In this document: positions 25,454 to 34,889 of the stretch, piece after piece
How the letters are laid out: every line of letters begins with the position of its first letter
How positions within the stretch are numbered: position 1 is the stretch's first letter
Notes under the pieces: model-generated
Told to the model about the DNA's origin: nothing
What the model saw: only the letters and a program-made list of their open reading frames with translations
The model's database searches: none
Assembly: GCA_934096705.1 (NCBI GenBank)
Contig: CAKOMR010000006.1
Location: 3,704-67,703 of the forward strand
Length of the DNA stretch: 64,000 bases
Direction of reading: 5' to 3'
DNA from: an uncultured Bacilli bacterium
GTDB taxonomy: Bacteria > Bacillota_I > Bacilli_A > RF39 > UBA660
Made by a program: the position numbers and the translations under genes

Positions 25454-26551
25454 CTACTTTAAAGAAAAACTATTATTAATAATAACTGTACTATAAATAA
25501 ACATAACATCTGCATCTTCTTTAACAGAAAATTCATTAATTTTTTCTAGATATTTACTACTAACATATCTTAAATCAACCATTACTATTTTAGAATAACT
25601 TTCAATTAATAAAGGTGTTAATGAACTAGCAAAAGAATCTCTAAACATTACAAGTTCTTTTCCTGAATCATTAAATTCATTTTCAATAATTAAAAGTGGT
25701 GTTGCTCCTGATAAAAATACATCATAACTATCAACATTTTTTAAGTAATCTTCCATATATACTTTTTCTACTCTATTTTTTTCATAATTATAAACGCTAG
25801 CATTATTAATAACATCATTTGTTAAATATTCAATTTCATCTGCTTTAATATTGCTAGCAACCTTTCCATAAAGTGCACCATAAAATGGATAATATTTTTT
25901 TAAAGTATAATTAGTATTACTACTTTCAAAATTCATATTATTAGATAAAGTTTTTACTACATCACTTAGTTTATTTTCTTTAAAATGAATATCAGTTCTA
26001 TAATATGAATCTAAAGTTAAAGATTTTGTTATGTCAATCCATTTAACATCATTAGGTAGCCCATTTTTTAGACTATCTATAATAGTATTATACCCTATTT
26101 TAGGAATATTTTCATCATCTAAATAATAATTTTTATCTGGAATCATTACAAAATATTTGTTTTGATTATCTAAATAAGTATTATCAATATATTTTATTTT
26201 ATTTAATAAATTATCGATTGACTTTTTATTTACATTTGTATCCATTTGAAATAAATAATTGTCTTTTTCATATATACCATTATTTTCTTTCATAACAAAT
26301 ATTTTGCTTGTTGTAATTCCTTTCAAAGACTTAAAATTATCTCTAAAAATAAATTGATCATTAAAATAATTTGTTAAATTTTCAAAATAATTATCACTAC
26401 CAGAGAAAATACTTTTTAAATTTAATGAAGGCATTTTTGTTAAAGTTCTTCTTTCTTTATATGAAATATCATTATCTTTAGCTATAATACTTCCTAAGCC
26501 AAAAACTAGCAACGTTGATACAAATAAAATTGATACTATTTTTTCTTTCAT
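25454..26551 (-). CDS. DHHW-family (AlgJ/AlgX-like) surface acylation protein
   Basis: 365 aa with an N-terminal membrane anchor (about 7-22). YYRTDIHFKENKL near residue 192 corresponds to the DHHW motif, and FRDSFASSLTPLLIESY near 306 resembles the Ser block of AlgJ/AlgX. In alginate-type systems such proteins pass acetyl groups from the MBOAT protein to polysaccharide outside the cell. Directly follows the MBOAT gene by 9 bp. Confidence 0.82.
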   Translation of the reverse strand: MKEKIVSILFVSTLLVFGLGSIIAKDNDISYKERRTLTKMPSLNLKSIFSGSDNYFENLTNYFNDQFIFRDNFKSLKGITTSKIFVMKENNGIYEKDNYLFQMDTNVNKKSIDNLLNKIKYIDNTYLDNQNKYFVMIPDKNYYLDDENIPKIGYNTIIDSLKNGLPNDVKWIDITKSLTLDSYYRTDIHFKENKLSDVVKTLSNNMNFESSNTNYTLKKYYPFYGALYGKVASNIKADEIEYLTNDVINNASVYNYEKNRVEKVYMEDYLKNVDSYDVFLSGATPLLIIENEFNDSGKELVMFRDSFASSLTPLLIESYSKIVMVDLRYVSSKYLEKINEFSVKEDADVMFIYSTVIINNSFSLK

Positions 26552-26560
26552 GTTGACCTC

Positions 26561-27946
26561 TTAAAATCTAAAATATAAAAATGGACTCGATGATGCATCA
26601 ATAATAAATGATGTACAAATAATAAGAAGCACTATAAATGAAATAGGTTCTAATATATTTATAATCACATTCCACTTTTTGTTTTTTCTTAATTTTAAAA
26701 TTAAATTTTTTATAAGTGGCGTACAGCATATAAAAGAAATAATTAATAAAATTAAATAATTTTTCAAATAATAAATAGTTTCTATGTTTACTAAAGAAGC
26801 ATTTTTACCAAACATTAAGCCAAGTAATTTTGTTATATCAGAAATATTATATTGATAAAACATAACAAATCCTATAATAACCAAAATATTGGTCCAAATA
26901 TTTCCTAGTATTTTATGTTTTTGAAAAAATTTATAAAATAATTTTTTTTCTATGACTAAAAATAAGCCAAAATATAACCCCCACGAAATAAAATTCCAAC
27001 TGGCTCCATGCCAAAGTCCTGTAACAAACCAAACAATAAAAATATTTAAATATTTTCTAAATTTGTTAACCCTACTTCCTCCTAAAGGAATATAAATATA
27101 ATCTTTGAAGAAACTTGATAATGAGATATGCCATCTACGCCAAAAGTCTGTAAGTGAGCTTGCGCAAAATGGATAATTAAAGTTTTCCAAAAAGTGAAAG
27201 CCTAACATTAATCCAAGGCCAATTGCCATATCACTGTAGCCTGAAAAATCTAAATATAATCTAGTGATATCACAAATTGCTTTTAACCAAGCAGAAAGTA
27301 TAGTTTGATTTTCAATTAAACTTAAACTACTTATAAATTTTCCTAAAGTATCTGCTAAAATAACTTTTTTAGAAAGGCCAATTACAAACCTAGAAACTCC
27401 TTTAGAAAATAAATTAAATGAACTACTTCTTTTTTCTAACTCTTCAGAAACTGTTTCATACCTAACGATAGGCCCTTGCACTAAACTTGGAAACATTACT
27501 AAATAAGTTAAATAATAAAATAAATTTTTAGCCTTTTGAATTTTACCATTATAAATATCAGCGATATAACTTATATTTTTAAAAGTAAAAAAACTTATCC
27601 CTAAAGGAATTATAATATTTAAAAAACTTATATTAAAGCCAAATATATTATTAAAATTTTGGATAAAAAAATCATAATATTTAAAATAAAATAATACGAA
27701 GATATTTATGAAAATACCGATAGTTAAAATAAACTTATTTTTACTTTTTGATAACTTATTTCCTATTAAATAATTTATTAGTCCCATTAAAATAATTATA
27801 TAAAAATATCTTTGCTCTCCGTAAAAATAAAATAATAAACTACCAATTAATAAAGTAATATTTCTATATTTTACAGGAGTTAAGAAATATAAAACCAAAA
27901 ATACTGGCAAAAAATAATATAAAAATGAAATGCTTGAAAATACCAT
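26561..27946 (-). CDS. MBOAT-family O-acyltransferase (AlgI/DltB-like)
   Basis: 461-aa polytopic membrane protein. Conserved segments are NISYIADIYNGKI, YFPSL-like (VMFPSLVQGPIVRY), FSGYSDMAIGLGLMLGF, FWRRWHISLSSFFKDYIYIPLGG and WHGASWNFISWG with the catalytic His. It carries acyl groups across the membrane for O-acylation of a surface glycan. First gene of the acylation operon, with a GGAAGGA ribosome site. Confidence 0.93.
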   Translation of the reverse strand: MVFSSISFLYYFLPVFLVLYFLTPVKYRNITLLIGSLLFYFYGEQRYFYIIILMGLINYLIGNKLSKSKNKFILTIGIFINIFVLFYFKYYDFFIQNFNNIFGFNISFLNIIIPLGISFFTFKNISYIADIYNGKIQKAKNLFYYLTYLVMFPSLVQGPIVRYETVSEELEKRSSSFNLFSKGVSRFVIGLSKKVILADTLGKFISSLSLIENQTILSAWLKAICDITRLYLDFSGYSDMAIGLGLMLGFHFLENFNYPFCASSLTDFWRRWHISLSSFFKDYIYIPLGGSRVNKFRKYLNIFIVWFVTGLWHGASWNFISWGLYFGLFLVIEKKLFYKFFQKHKILGNIWTNILVIIGFVMFYQYNISDITKLLGLMFGKNASLVNIETIYYLKNYLILLIISFICCTPLIKNLILKLRKNKKWNVIINILEPISFIVLLIICTSFIIDASSSPFLYFRF

Positions 27947-28000
27947 TATGATCCTTCCTACTCCCTTTTCTATTCTAAAATAATTTTACTAAATTTTACT

Positions 28001-28591
28001 TTAATTTACAATATAATAAGGCCATTTATAAGTAAATTTATTTTCTTTTATACCATAAATAAATAATTCTTGTTTATTAGAAAAAATATAATCTATAGTT
28101 TTCTGATTTAAAAGTGTATTTAATATGCAAATAAAATCGTATTTAAAATGTGATTTATTTGTATTTAGTACATAATTAAGAACACCGACTTTATAAGTTT
28201 TGCCAGTTACATTAAGTTTATCAATTATACTATCATGAAATGACATAACATAAATATTTTTATTTTTATATTTAAATAATAAACCTTTAAGCTTTTCTAT
28301 ATTAATAAAAGGATCTTTTATTTCTAGCAAAATTATTTTATCTGTTTTTATTTTTAAAACATTTTCTAAAAGTAAAGCATTATCAATATTTTTATAAAGT
28401 AAATTTCTTAGTATCTTTCCTTTATATAAAATATCATGATAAATAATTAATTTTTCATCTTTAGTTTGTCTTACATCACATTCAAATCCTTCATAATTAT
28501 TATTTATAGCATTAAAAAAAGAAAAAAGTGTGTTTTCTTCATTTTTATTAAAATGCATTCCCCTATGTGCAATTAATTTAAATTCATTCAT
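28001..28591 (-). CDS. Short glycerophosphodiester phosphodiesterase-like protein
   Basis: 196 aa. AHRGMHFNKNEENT (His-Arg-Gly), FECDVRQTKDEKLIIYHD and LLEIKDP carry the residues of the GDPD active site. The family is usually 230-260 aa, so this is a compact version. It splits glycerophosphodiesters to glycerol-3-phosphate. It overlaps the upstream gene by 4 bp. Confidence 0.85.
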   Translation of the reverse strand: MNEFKLIAHRGMHFNKNEENTLFSFFNAINNNYEGFECDVRQTKDEKLIIYHDILYKGKILRNLLYKNIDNALLLENVLKIKTDKIILLEIKDPFINIEKLKGLLFKYKNKNIYVMSFHDSIIDKLNVTGKTYKVGVLNYVLNTNKSHFKYDFICILNTLLNQKTIDYIFSNKQELFIYGIKENKFTYKWPYYIVN

Positions 28592-28980
28592 ACTTTTTTC
28601 TTATGAAAAATAACATAAAATAATGTCAAAATTGATAAAAAACATATTACTCCAATTAAAGGAGTAAATATTTCTTTATTATTATTTACTTTAATTTCAA
28701 CTTTATCATTTGTTTCACTAAACACGCTTTCACTTTTCTTTTCTTTATTAACAATTAATGTATAAGTAATAAGTTCTTTGTCATATACCTCAATTAGAAC
28801 GTGATTTTCACCTTCTGTAAGAAAATTATTTCCATATACAGTAACATTACACGTATCACATGTATCATAATTAAAGATTAAAGTTAAAGCACTTGAATCT
28901 ACATTTACTTCATAATTAAATACTTCACTACTAAACTGCGGAGTTATTTCTCCATTTAATATTTCTAGATTATAAAGCAT
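28588..28980 (-). CDS. Cadherin-like beta-sandwich protein with C-terminal membrane anchor
   Basis: 130 aa. LEILNGEITPQFSSEVFNYE and the following strands match the cadherin-like beta-sandwich domain (PF12733 pattern). A membrane helix at about 105-124 is followed by HKKKV. No signal peptide is obvious. Function unknown. Lies between hemW and the GDPD gene in one operon. Confidence 0.65.
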   Translation of the reverse strand: MLYNLEILNGEITPQFSSEVFNYEVNVDSSALTLIFNYDTCDTCNVTVYGNNFLTEGENHVLIEVYDKELITYTLIVNKEKKSESVFSETNDKVEIKVNNNKEIFTPLIGVICFLSILTLFYVIFHKKKV

Positions 28981-28998
28981 TTATTATAATTTCTCCTT

Positions 28999-30084
28999 TT
29001 AAATAAATTCTATTAAAATTTCATTTTCAACATATAAATATTTTTTATTAATACTCAAATAACCATTTTTTAAAACTAATTTTTTATTTTTTAATAATTT
29101 TAAAATTTTTTCATTTCCTAATAAATCAACATCATATTTAGAGAAAAAATCTTTTACATTAATTCCTTTTATTAATCTAAATCCTAAAATTAGTCCATAG
29201 GAAATATTATCTTTCTTAGTAATACTTTCTTTATCACTAAGAAATTTACCACTTATATAGCTTTTTAAATTTTTTGTATTATTATATCTAAAATCTTGAA
29301 TATATCCCGATGCACCTAAACCAAAACCATAATATTTTTCATTGTGCCAATAAACTAAATTATGTTTTGACTCATAGTTTGGTTTTGAAAAATTGCTAAT
29401 TTCATAATGGTTAAAACCATTATTTTTTAAGGTTTTACAAATAACATCATACATTTTTCTATCTAACTTTTCATTTATTGGTTTTATATTCTTAATACTT
29501 AATAATGTATTTGGCTCTATCATTAAACTATATGTACTTACATGATTTACATCAAGTGATATAATCTTTTCTAAATCAGATTTTAAAGTATTTAAATTTT
29601 CGCTTGGAAGTGCATAAATCAAATCAACATTTATGTTATTAAAACCATATTTTTTACATAAAGATATTTTTTCTTTAGCATCCTCATATGTAGATTTTCT
29701 ATTTAAAAACTTTAGATTTTCTTCATCAAATGACTCTATACCAATACTTAATCTATTTATTCTTGATTTTTTTATTGCTTTTAAAAATTCTTCATTAATA
29801 TCTGATATGTTACATTCAAAAGTAAATTCATAATTACTAGAAAGATTAAAAACTTTTAAGATATCTAATAATTTAGTTAATAACTTTGTATTTAAACATG
29901 AAGGTGTACCTCCACCTACATAAAGAGTATCTAAGACTTCATTTTTATAATTAGTTTTTATTTCTTTTGTAAGTGCTAACAAATAATCATTTATAAAATT
30001 TTCATGATAAAGCATTTTACAAAAATCACAATAAGAACAAATACTTTTACAAAATGGTATATGCACATAGGCACTTTTTATCAT
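28999..30084 (-). CDS. hemW: Radical SAM heme chaperone HemW
   Basis: 361 aa. The radical-SAM cluster motif is CKSICSYCDFC (Cys 12, 16, 19); YVHIPFC precedes it, and YVGGGTPSCL and SIGIESFD follow. Often misnamed oxygen-independent coproporphyrinogen oxidase; HemW carries heme to enzymes. It commonly follows lepA, as here. Overlaps the upstream HTH gene by 4 bp. Confidence 0.92.
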   Translation of the reverse strand: MIKSAYVHIPFCKSICSYCDFCKMLYHENFINDYLLALTKEIKTNYKNEVLDTLYVGGGTPSCLNTKLLTKLLDILKVFNLSSNYEFTFECNISDINEEFLKAIKKSRINRLSIGIESFDEENLKFLNRKSTYEDAKEKISLCKKYGFNNINVDLIYALPSENLNTLKSDLEKIISLDVNHVSTYSLMIEPNTLLSIKNIKPINEKLDRKMYDVICKTLKNNGFNHYEISNFSKPNYESKHNLVYWHNEKYYGFGLGASGYIQDFRYNNTKNLKSYISGKFLSDKESITKKDNISYGLILGFRLIKGINVKDFFSKYDVDLLGNEKILKLLKNKKLVLKNGYLSINKKYLYVENEILIEFI

Positions 30085-30389
30085 CTTTTTTTACTTCCTA
30101 TAAACTTTCCATCTTCCTCTTTAAGTGAGATGTTTTGTTTTGCAAAAATTTGTCCTCCTTTAATTTTAGCATTATATAAATTTTCTCTTCGCTTTTGAGC
30201 AATTACATTAAATACATCATGACCTAATACTTCCATTGCAAGTGGACTTGTAAGATATCTACCTACACTCGAAGAGCTAATTCCTGTAATATTTGAAAGT
30301 TCTATATCAGAGTAATTACTCTCTAAAAAAAGTTTACTCAATAATAAAATTTTAACTTTCATTTCTTCTTCTTGACTTTTACTTCTCAT
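30081..30389 (-). CDS. Small HTH protein resembling SpoIIID
   Basis: 102 aa. A helix-turn-helix (LSNITGISSSSVGRYLTS) is followed by a helix and a basic C-terminal stretch (RRENLYNAKIKGGQIFAKQN). SpoIIID has the same layout and length (HTH, then R..KS...RGGEATKLK). The similarity is weak by eye, so this is a suggestion. It sits between lepA and hemW in the operon that begins with spoIIP. ATG at 30389 follows AAAGG. Confidence 0.5.
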   Translation of the reverse strand: MRSKSQEEEMKVKILLLSKLFLESNYSDIELSNITGISSSSVGRYLTSPLAMEVLGHDVFNVIAQKRRENLYNAKIKGGQIFAKQNISLKEEDGKFIGSKKR

Positions 30390-30403
30390 TATTACTACCT
30401 TTC

Positions 30404-32197
30404 CTATTCCTCATCACTTAAAATACTTAAAAATGCCTCTTTAGGGACCTCTACCGAACCTATCATTTTCATTTTTTTCTTACCTTCTTTTTGTTTTTCT
30501 AATAATTTTCTTTTTCTGGATACATCGCCACCATAGCATTTTGCTAGCACATTTTTTTTCATCGCACTAACATTTTCTCTAGCAATTACTTTTGAACCAA
30601 TACTTGCTTGAATAGGTACCTCAAACATTTGTCTTGGAATTGTTTTTCTAAGTTTGGTAACAATATATCTGCCTTTACTATAAGCAAAATCTTCATGGAC
30701 AATAACTGATAATGCATCAACAATTTGACCATTTAGTAAAATGTCCATTTTAACAAGTTTACTTTCCCTATAATCACTCATTTCATAATCAAATGAAGCA
30801 TAACCTTTAGTCGTACTTTTTAATTTATCATAAAAATCATAAATAATTTCTCCTAAAGGAATATAATAATGAATATTTACTCTAGTTTCATCTAGATACT
30901 CAGTTACATCATAAATGCCTCTTTTATTTTGACATAATGTCATAATTGGCCCAATAAATTCAGTTGGCGTTATGATATTTGTATAAATATATGGTTCTTT
31001 AATATAAGCAATTTTCACTTTTTCAGGCATTTCATTTGGACTAGATACTTCAATTTCATCACCAGATGTAAGCCCTACTTTATAAACAACTGATGGACTT
31101 GTAGCAATAGTTTCTAAATTAAATTCTCTTTCAAGTCTTGTAAGAACTATATCCATGTGAAGAAGTCCTAAAAAACCTGTTCTAAAACCAAATCCTAAAG
31201 CTATTGAGTTTTCTGGACTAATTGTTAAAGATGCATCATTTAATTTTAATTTTTCTAAAGCATCTTTTAATTCATCATATTTATTTGCCTCCGTAGGAAA
31301 TATACCAGAGAAAACCATAGGCTTCATTTTTTTATATCCATGTAAAGGTTCTAAAGCTGGATTGCCTTCATGGGTAATAGTATCACCAACTGCCACTTTT
31401 GATATATCTTTTATAGCGGCTGCTACATAACCAACCATACCACTTGAAAGTTTATCTAATGGCTTATTTACGATTTTATTAACTCCTACTTCAGTAACTT
31501 CAAATACTGAATCCATTTGCATCATTTTAATTTTATCTTTTACTTTAATGCTGCCTTCCATAACCTTTACAAGAAGAACTACACCCCTGTAAGAATCAAA
31601 ATGACTATCAAAAATTAAAGCACGTAATTTATCATTTTCCTTAATTACTGGTGGTTGTACTCTTTCAATAACAGCATCTAAAATTTCTTTAACACCTAAA
31701 CCAGTTTTAGCACTACAAAGAAGTATTTCATCTTCTTTAAATCCTAAGGTTTTAACTAACTCATTTTTTACTTTTTCAGTATTAGCATTTGGTAAATCAA
31801 TTTTGTTAATAACAGGAATAATTGTTAAGTCATTTTCCATTGCTAAATAAAGATTTGCTAAAGTTTGAGCTTCAATTCCTTGAGAAGCATCAACTACTAA
31901 AATTGCCCCTTCACAAGCTGCCAAGCTTCGAGAAACTTCATATGAAAAGTCTACATGACCTGGAGTATCAAGCAAGTTCAAAGTATATTTCTCACCTTTG
32001 TATTCATAATCTAAACATACGGCATTTAACTTAATTGTTATGCCTCTTTCTTTTTCAAGGTCCATATTGTCTAAAATTTGAGTTTCATTATTACGACTTT
32101 CATATGTTTTTGTTAGTTCCAAAAAACGATCTGCTAAAGTACTTTTACCATGATCTATATGAGCAATAATTGAAAAGTTTCTAATATTTGATTTCAT
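30404..32197 (-). CDS. lepA: Elongation factor 4 (back-translocase LepA)
   Basis: 597 aa. G1 motif AHIDHGKST, switch DTPGHVDFSYEVSRS, NKIDLPNA and the LepA-specific C-terminal domain with KCYGGDVSRKRKLLEKQKEGKKKMK. A ribosome-associated GTPase that helps initiation or elongation under stress. The start at 32197 follows GGTGG; the longer frame adds nine residues without a site. Confidence 0.97.
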   Translation of the reverse strand: MKSNIRNFSIIAHIDHGKSTLADRFLELTKTYESRNNETQILDNMDLEKERGITIKLNAVCLDYEYKGEKYTLNLLDTPGHVDFSYEVSRSLAACEGAILVVDASQGIEAQTLANLYLAMENDLTIIPVINKIDLPNANTEKVKNELVKTLGFKEDEILLCSAKTGLGVKEILDAVIERVQPPVIKENDKLRALIFDSHFDSYRGVVLLVKVMEGSIKVKDKIKMMQMDSVFEVTEVGVNKIVNKPLDKLSSGMVGYVAAAIKDISKVAVGDTITHEGNPALEPLHGYKKMKPMVFSGIFPTEANKYDELKDALEKLKLNDASLTISPENSIALGFGFRTGFLGLLHMDIVLTRLEREFNLETIATSPSVVYKVGLTSGDEIEVSSPNEMPEKVKIAYIKEPYIYTNIITPTEFIGPIMTLCQNKRGIYDVTEYLDETRVNIHYYIPLGEIIYDFYDKLKSTTKGYASFDYEMSDYRESKLVKMDILLNGQIVDALSVIVHEDFAYSKGRYIVTKLRKTIPRQMFEVPIQASIGSKVIARENVSAMKKNVLAKCYGGDVSRKRKLLEKQKEGKKKMKMIGSVEVPKEAFLSILSDEE

Positions 32198-32228
32198 TTT
32201 CTTCCACCAAATATTATTATACAAAAAG

Positions 32229-32555
32229 TTAAGAAATAAATAAAGTCTTAATAAAATCCCATATATTTTTGGATTTCGAATTCACTAAAATTCCAATTTT
32301 ATTTGAAACTTTATTCGCAGATTTAGTTAGCACGTTGGAGTAATCTTTTTCTTCAGGTAAATATGAAATAACATCAATAGGTTTACCTGACCTTAAATCA
32401 TTTTCAAAATCATTAATTTTAGTTTCTGTAAGTAAAGTTTTTTCTCTAATATTTTTATCATAATAGCCAGTTTCTTTAGCTATAAATAACCCTAAATAAA
32501 TTAAAAATAAAAGTGATAATATTTTAAAAAATGGATTTTTTTTATCATTTGTCAT
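32229..32555 (-). CDS. Single-pass membrane protein between spoIIP and lepA
   Basis: 108 aa with one membrane helix (about 9-26) and a charged outside domain. Overlaps spoIIP by 4 bp, so it is translated with it and may serve in forespore engulfment. I do not recognise a family. Confidence 0.65.
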   Translation of the reverse strand: MTNDKKNPFFKILSLLFLIYLGLFIAKETGYYDKNIREKTLLTETKINDFENDLRSGKPIDVISYLPEEKDYSNVLTKSANKVSNKIGILVNSKSKNIWDFIKTLFIS

Positions 32556-33403
32556 GAATCCTCCATAATATATTCATATAAAACTTTCGCTAAAACTTTT
32601 AAGGTATTATCTACCTGTTTAATATCATTATATTGTCCTCCGACTTCAATTAGAATTGTATTTTTATCAAAATCTTGATTATATACACCATTTGAATAAG
32701 GACCTTCTTTTTCCATTATTCCTCTTGATAAACAACTGTTATATGAAATAATTTTGTTATTTAATGAATTAATCATTTTTTTATTTTTTTCATAATTTGG
32801 ATTTTCTAAACCTAAAACAAATAATACTTTTGCATATGAATCATCATTAATTAAACATGTAGTTCTTTCGTATGATGAAGAATCTCTATGTAAATCAATA
32901 AAATACTTTAAAGTGGGATTACTTTTTTTAGCATTTTCCATAAGTATTCTACTTGCTACATAACTATCCTTATATACAAGATTATTTTCATTTAAAACTT
33001 TACTAATTAAATTTTCTTCTACATAAGCATTAATATTATATTCATTTAAATAATCTTTTAATATTTGACTACCAAACATTACGGTATAATCTAAATTATA
33101 ATTATTAACTTTACTATATTTATATTTCTCTGATTGATGAGTATTGTAAATGTATACTGTAGGATCCCTTTCACTTTTAAATATAGGAGTTGTATTTTCA
33201 ATAACTTCATTATTTACCTGCTCAACTTTTTTAGATATTTTGCCTAAATAATTATACGTTAAATACACTAGTTTTTCTTCATTTAATTTATAATTTTTTT
33301 TAATAACCTTGACAATTATTAAAGCAGATATTATTTCTAGTAAAAAAATTATTATCTTTCTTTGAATCTTTCTTTTTTTACTCATACTTTTAAAATGACC
33401 CAT
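32552..33403 (-). CDS. spoIIP: Stage II sporulation protein P
   Basis: 283 aa: N-terminal membrane helix, then the SpoIIP amidase/endopeptidase domain. YNTHQSEKY, FIDLHRDS and ILIEVGG hold the zinc-binding and catalytic residues. With SpoIID and SpoIIM it degrades septal peptidoglycan so that the mother cell engulfs the forespore. The start at 33403 has GGTGA; a longer frame to 33418 has none. A perfect Spo0A box lies 41 bp upstream. Confidence 0.93.
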   Translation of the reverse strand: MGHFKSMSKKRKIQRKIIIFLLEIISALIIVKVIKKNYKLNEEKLVYLTYNYLGKISKKVEQVNNEVIENTTPIFKSERDPTVYIYNTHQSEKYKYSKVNNYNLDYTVMFGSQILKDYLNEYNINAYVEENLISKVLNENNLVYKDSYVASRILMENAKKSNPTLKYFIDLHRDSSSYERTTCLINDDSYAKVLFVLGLENPNYEKNKKMINSLNNKIISYNSCLSRGIMEKEGPYSNGVYNQDFDKNTILIEVGGQYNDIKQVDNTLKVLAKVLYEYIMEDS

Positions 33404-33443
33404 TTTTATCACCATCATAAAAGTAACAAATAAATATTAATTT

Positions 33444-33454
33444 TTTTGTCGAAA
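33444..33454 (+). promoter_or_regulatory. Spo0A box near spoIIP
   Basis: TTTTGTCGAAA is a perfect 0A box, lying between spoIIP (minus) and rpsT (plus). It is 41 bp from the spoIIP start and 56 bp from the rpsT -35 box. Confidence 0.65.
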
Positions 33455-33509
33455 AAAATATCTTTCAATAAGATTTTTCATGTTTTTAATTACCATGCCT
33501 TGAAAATAC

Positions 33510-33538
33510 TTGCTAAACTAGAAAAGTTTTGATAAAAT
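33510..33538 (+). promoter_or_regulatory. Sigma-A promoter of rpsT
   Basis: TTGCTA (33510-33515), 17 bp, TAAAAT (33533-33538), 30 bp before the start codon. Confidence 0.8.
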
Positions 33539-33568
33539 AGTTACGTACTAAAAAGGAAGGAAGAAAAG

Positions 33569-33832
33569 ATGGCAAATATTAAAAGTTCAAAAAAAGCAAT
33601 TAAAGTTATCGCTAAGAAAACTGATAATAATCATGAAGCTAAAGCACAAGTTAAGAACTTAATTAAAGATATAGAAAAATTAATTGCAGCTAACGATAAA
33701 GAAAAAGCTTCTGAGTTATTTAAAAAATTTCAAAAAGAATGCGATGGAGCTTTAAGTAAAGGATTAATTAAATCTAATACAGCTGATAGACAAAAATCAA
33801 GATTATCACAAAAAATTAAAAACATGAAGTAG
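33569..33832 (+). CDS. rpsT: 30S ribosomal protein S20
   Basis: 87 aa, basic and helical, starting MANIKSSKKAIKV and ending with ADRQKSRLSQKIKNMK, typical of S20. Binds 16S rRNA during 30S assembly. Ribosome site AAGGAAGGAAG; own promoter and terminator. Confidence 0.96.
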   Translation: MANIKSSKKAIKVIAKKTDNNHEAKAQVKNLIKDIEKLIAANDKEKASELFKKFQKECDGALSKGLIKSNTADRQKSRLSQKIKNMK

Positions 33833-33856
33833 TTATTAAAAAACTACTTTTTTTAT
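33827..33856 (+). terminator. Terminator of rpsT
   Basis: Stem AAGTAGTT/AACTACTT with a 7-nt loop followed by a T run; the hairpin contains the stop codon. Confidence 0.85.
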
Positions 33857-33882
33857 TACCCATTTTTTAGTACAATATAAAT

Positions 33883-34863
33883 ATGAAAAAATTTATTATA
33901 ACTATTATATGTGTTATCTTGTTACTTGTTATTTCATATAAATCTGATTTTATAAGTAACCTTATTGCAAATAAAATTACTGAAACACCAAAACTTCTTA
34001 TTAAAGAAAAAAATGAATATACAAAAACTGATAACTTTTTATTTGTGCATAATGTAAATGAATTTGTACCATATTCTTATAACGATTTACTAAACATTAT
34101 TTATACTACTATTAATAATGGCTGGGATAATTTTACTTTTTATTGTCCTAATGAATATACCGATTGTATAAAGGATATAGAGCAAATAAGCAAAGATGAT
34201 ATTACTTTAACTCATGTTAATAACTATGTTCATCCTTATAATAGTTTCACCAATATGAAAACAAGCATGCTTGAATCTGGAGAAATTACCATTGAAATAA
34301 ATTATCTTTATACAAAAAAGCAAATTGAAAAAATTGATAATGAAGTTAATAAAATTATAAATGAAAAAATAACTAACGAAATGAGTGAATACGAAAAAAT
34401 TAAGACAATCCATGATTATATTATTGATACTACTAAATATGATGTAGAAAGAAACAAAAATGGTGACAGTAAATATTTATCTTATATTGCTTATGGTCCA
34501 TTATTTGATCATATGGCAACATGTAATGGTTACACGGATTTAATGGCAATATTTTTAACAAAATTTAATATTAAAAATTATAAAATTGCTACGACTAAAG
34601 AAAGTGTTGGTTATAAATCAAATGGCCATATTTGGAATGCAGTTTATTTAAATAATCAGTGGCTTCATTTAGATTTAACATGGGATGACCCAGTAAGTGA
34701 CGATGGCAAAGACTATTTATATCATAAATATTTTTTAGTGGATACTACTGCCTTGATGGCTGTGGATTCTGGAAAAGTCGAAATCGAAGAACATAATTTT
34801 GATAAAAATTATTACTTAGAATTTAATGAAAAAATTAATAATTTAAAAGTTTTTGGTTCATAA
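33883..34863 (+). CDS. Membrane-anchored transglutaminase-like protein
   Basis: 326 aa with an N-terminal membrane helix (about 4-20). The transglutaminase-like triad is visible: Cys in ATCNGYTDLM, His in SNGHIWNAVYL, Asp in HLDLTWDDP. Such proteins act outside the cell as proteases or cross-linking enzymes. There is no ribosome site. The -10 box TACAAT ends exactly 6 nt before ATG, so the mRNA is probably leaderless. Confidence 0.85.
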   Translation: MKKFIITIICVILLLVISYKSDFISNLIANKITETPKLLIKEKNEYTKTDNFLFVHNVNEFVPYSYNDLLNIIYTTINNGWDNFTFYCPNEYTDCIKDIEQISKDDITLTHVNNYVHPYNSFTNMKTSMLESGEITIEINYLYTKKQIEKIDNEVNKIINEKITNEMSEYEKIKTIHDYIIDTTKYDVERNKNGDSKYLSYIAYGPLFDHMATCNGYTDLMAIFLTKFNIKNYKIATTKESVGYKSNGHIWNAVYLNNQWLHLDLTWDDPVSDDGKDYLYHKYFLVDTTALMAVDSGKVEIEEHNFDKNYYLEFNEKINNLKVFGS

Positions 34864-34889
34864 AAAAATGGCAATTAATTTGCCTTTTT
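34864..34889. terminator. Bidirectional terminator between the transglutaminase gene and miaA
   Basis: Stem GGCAA/TTGCC flanked by A and T runs, serving both convergent genes. Confidence 0.7.
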
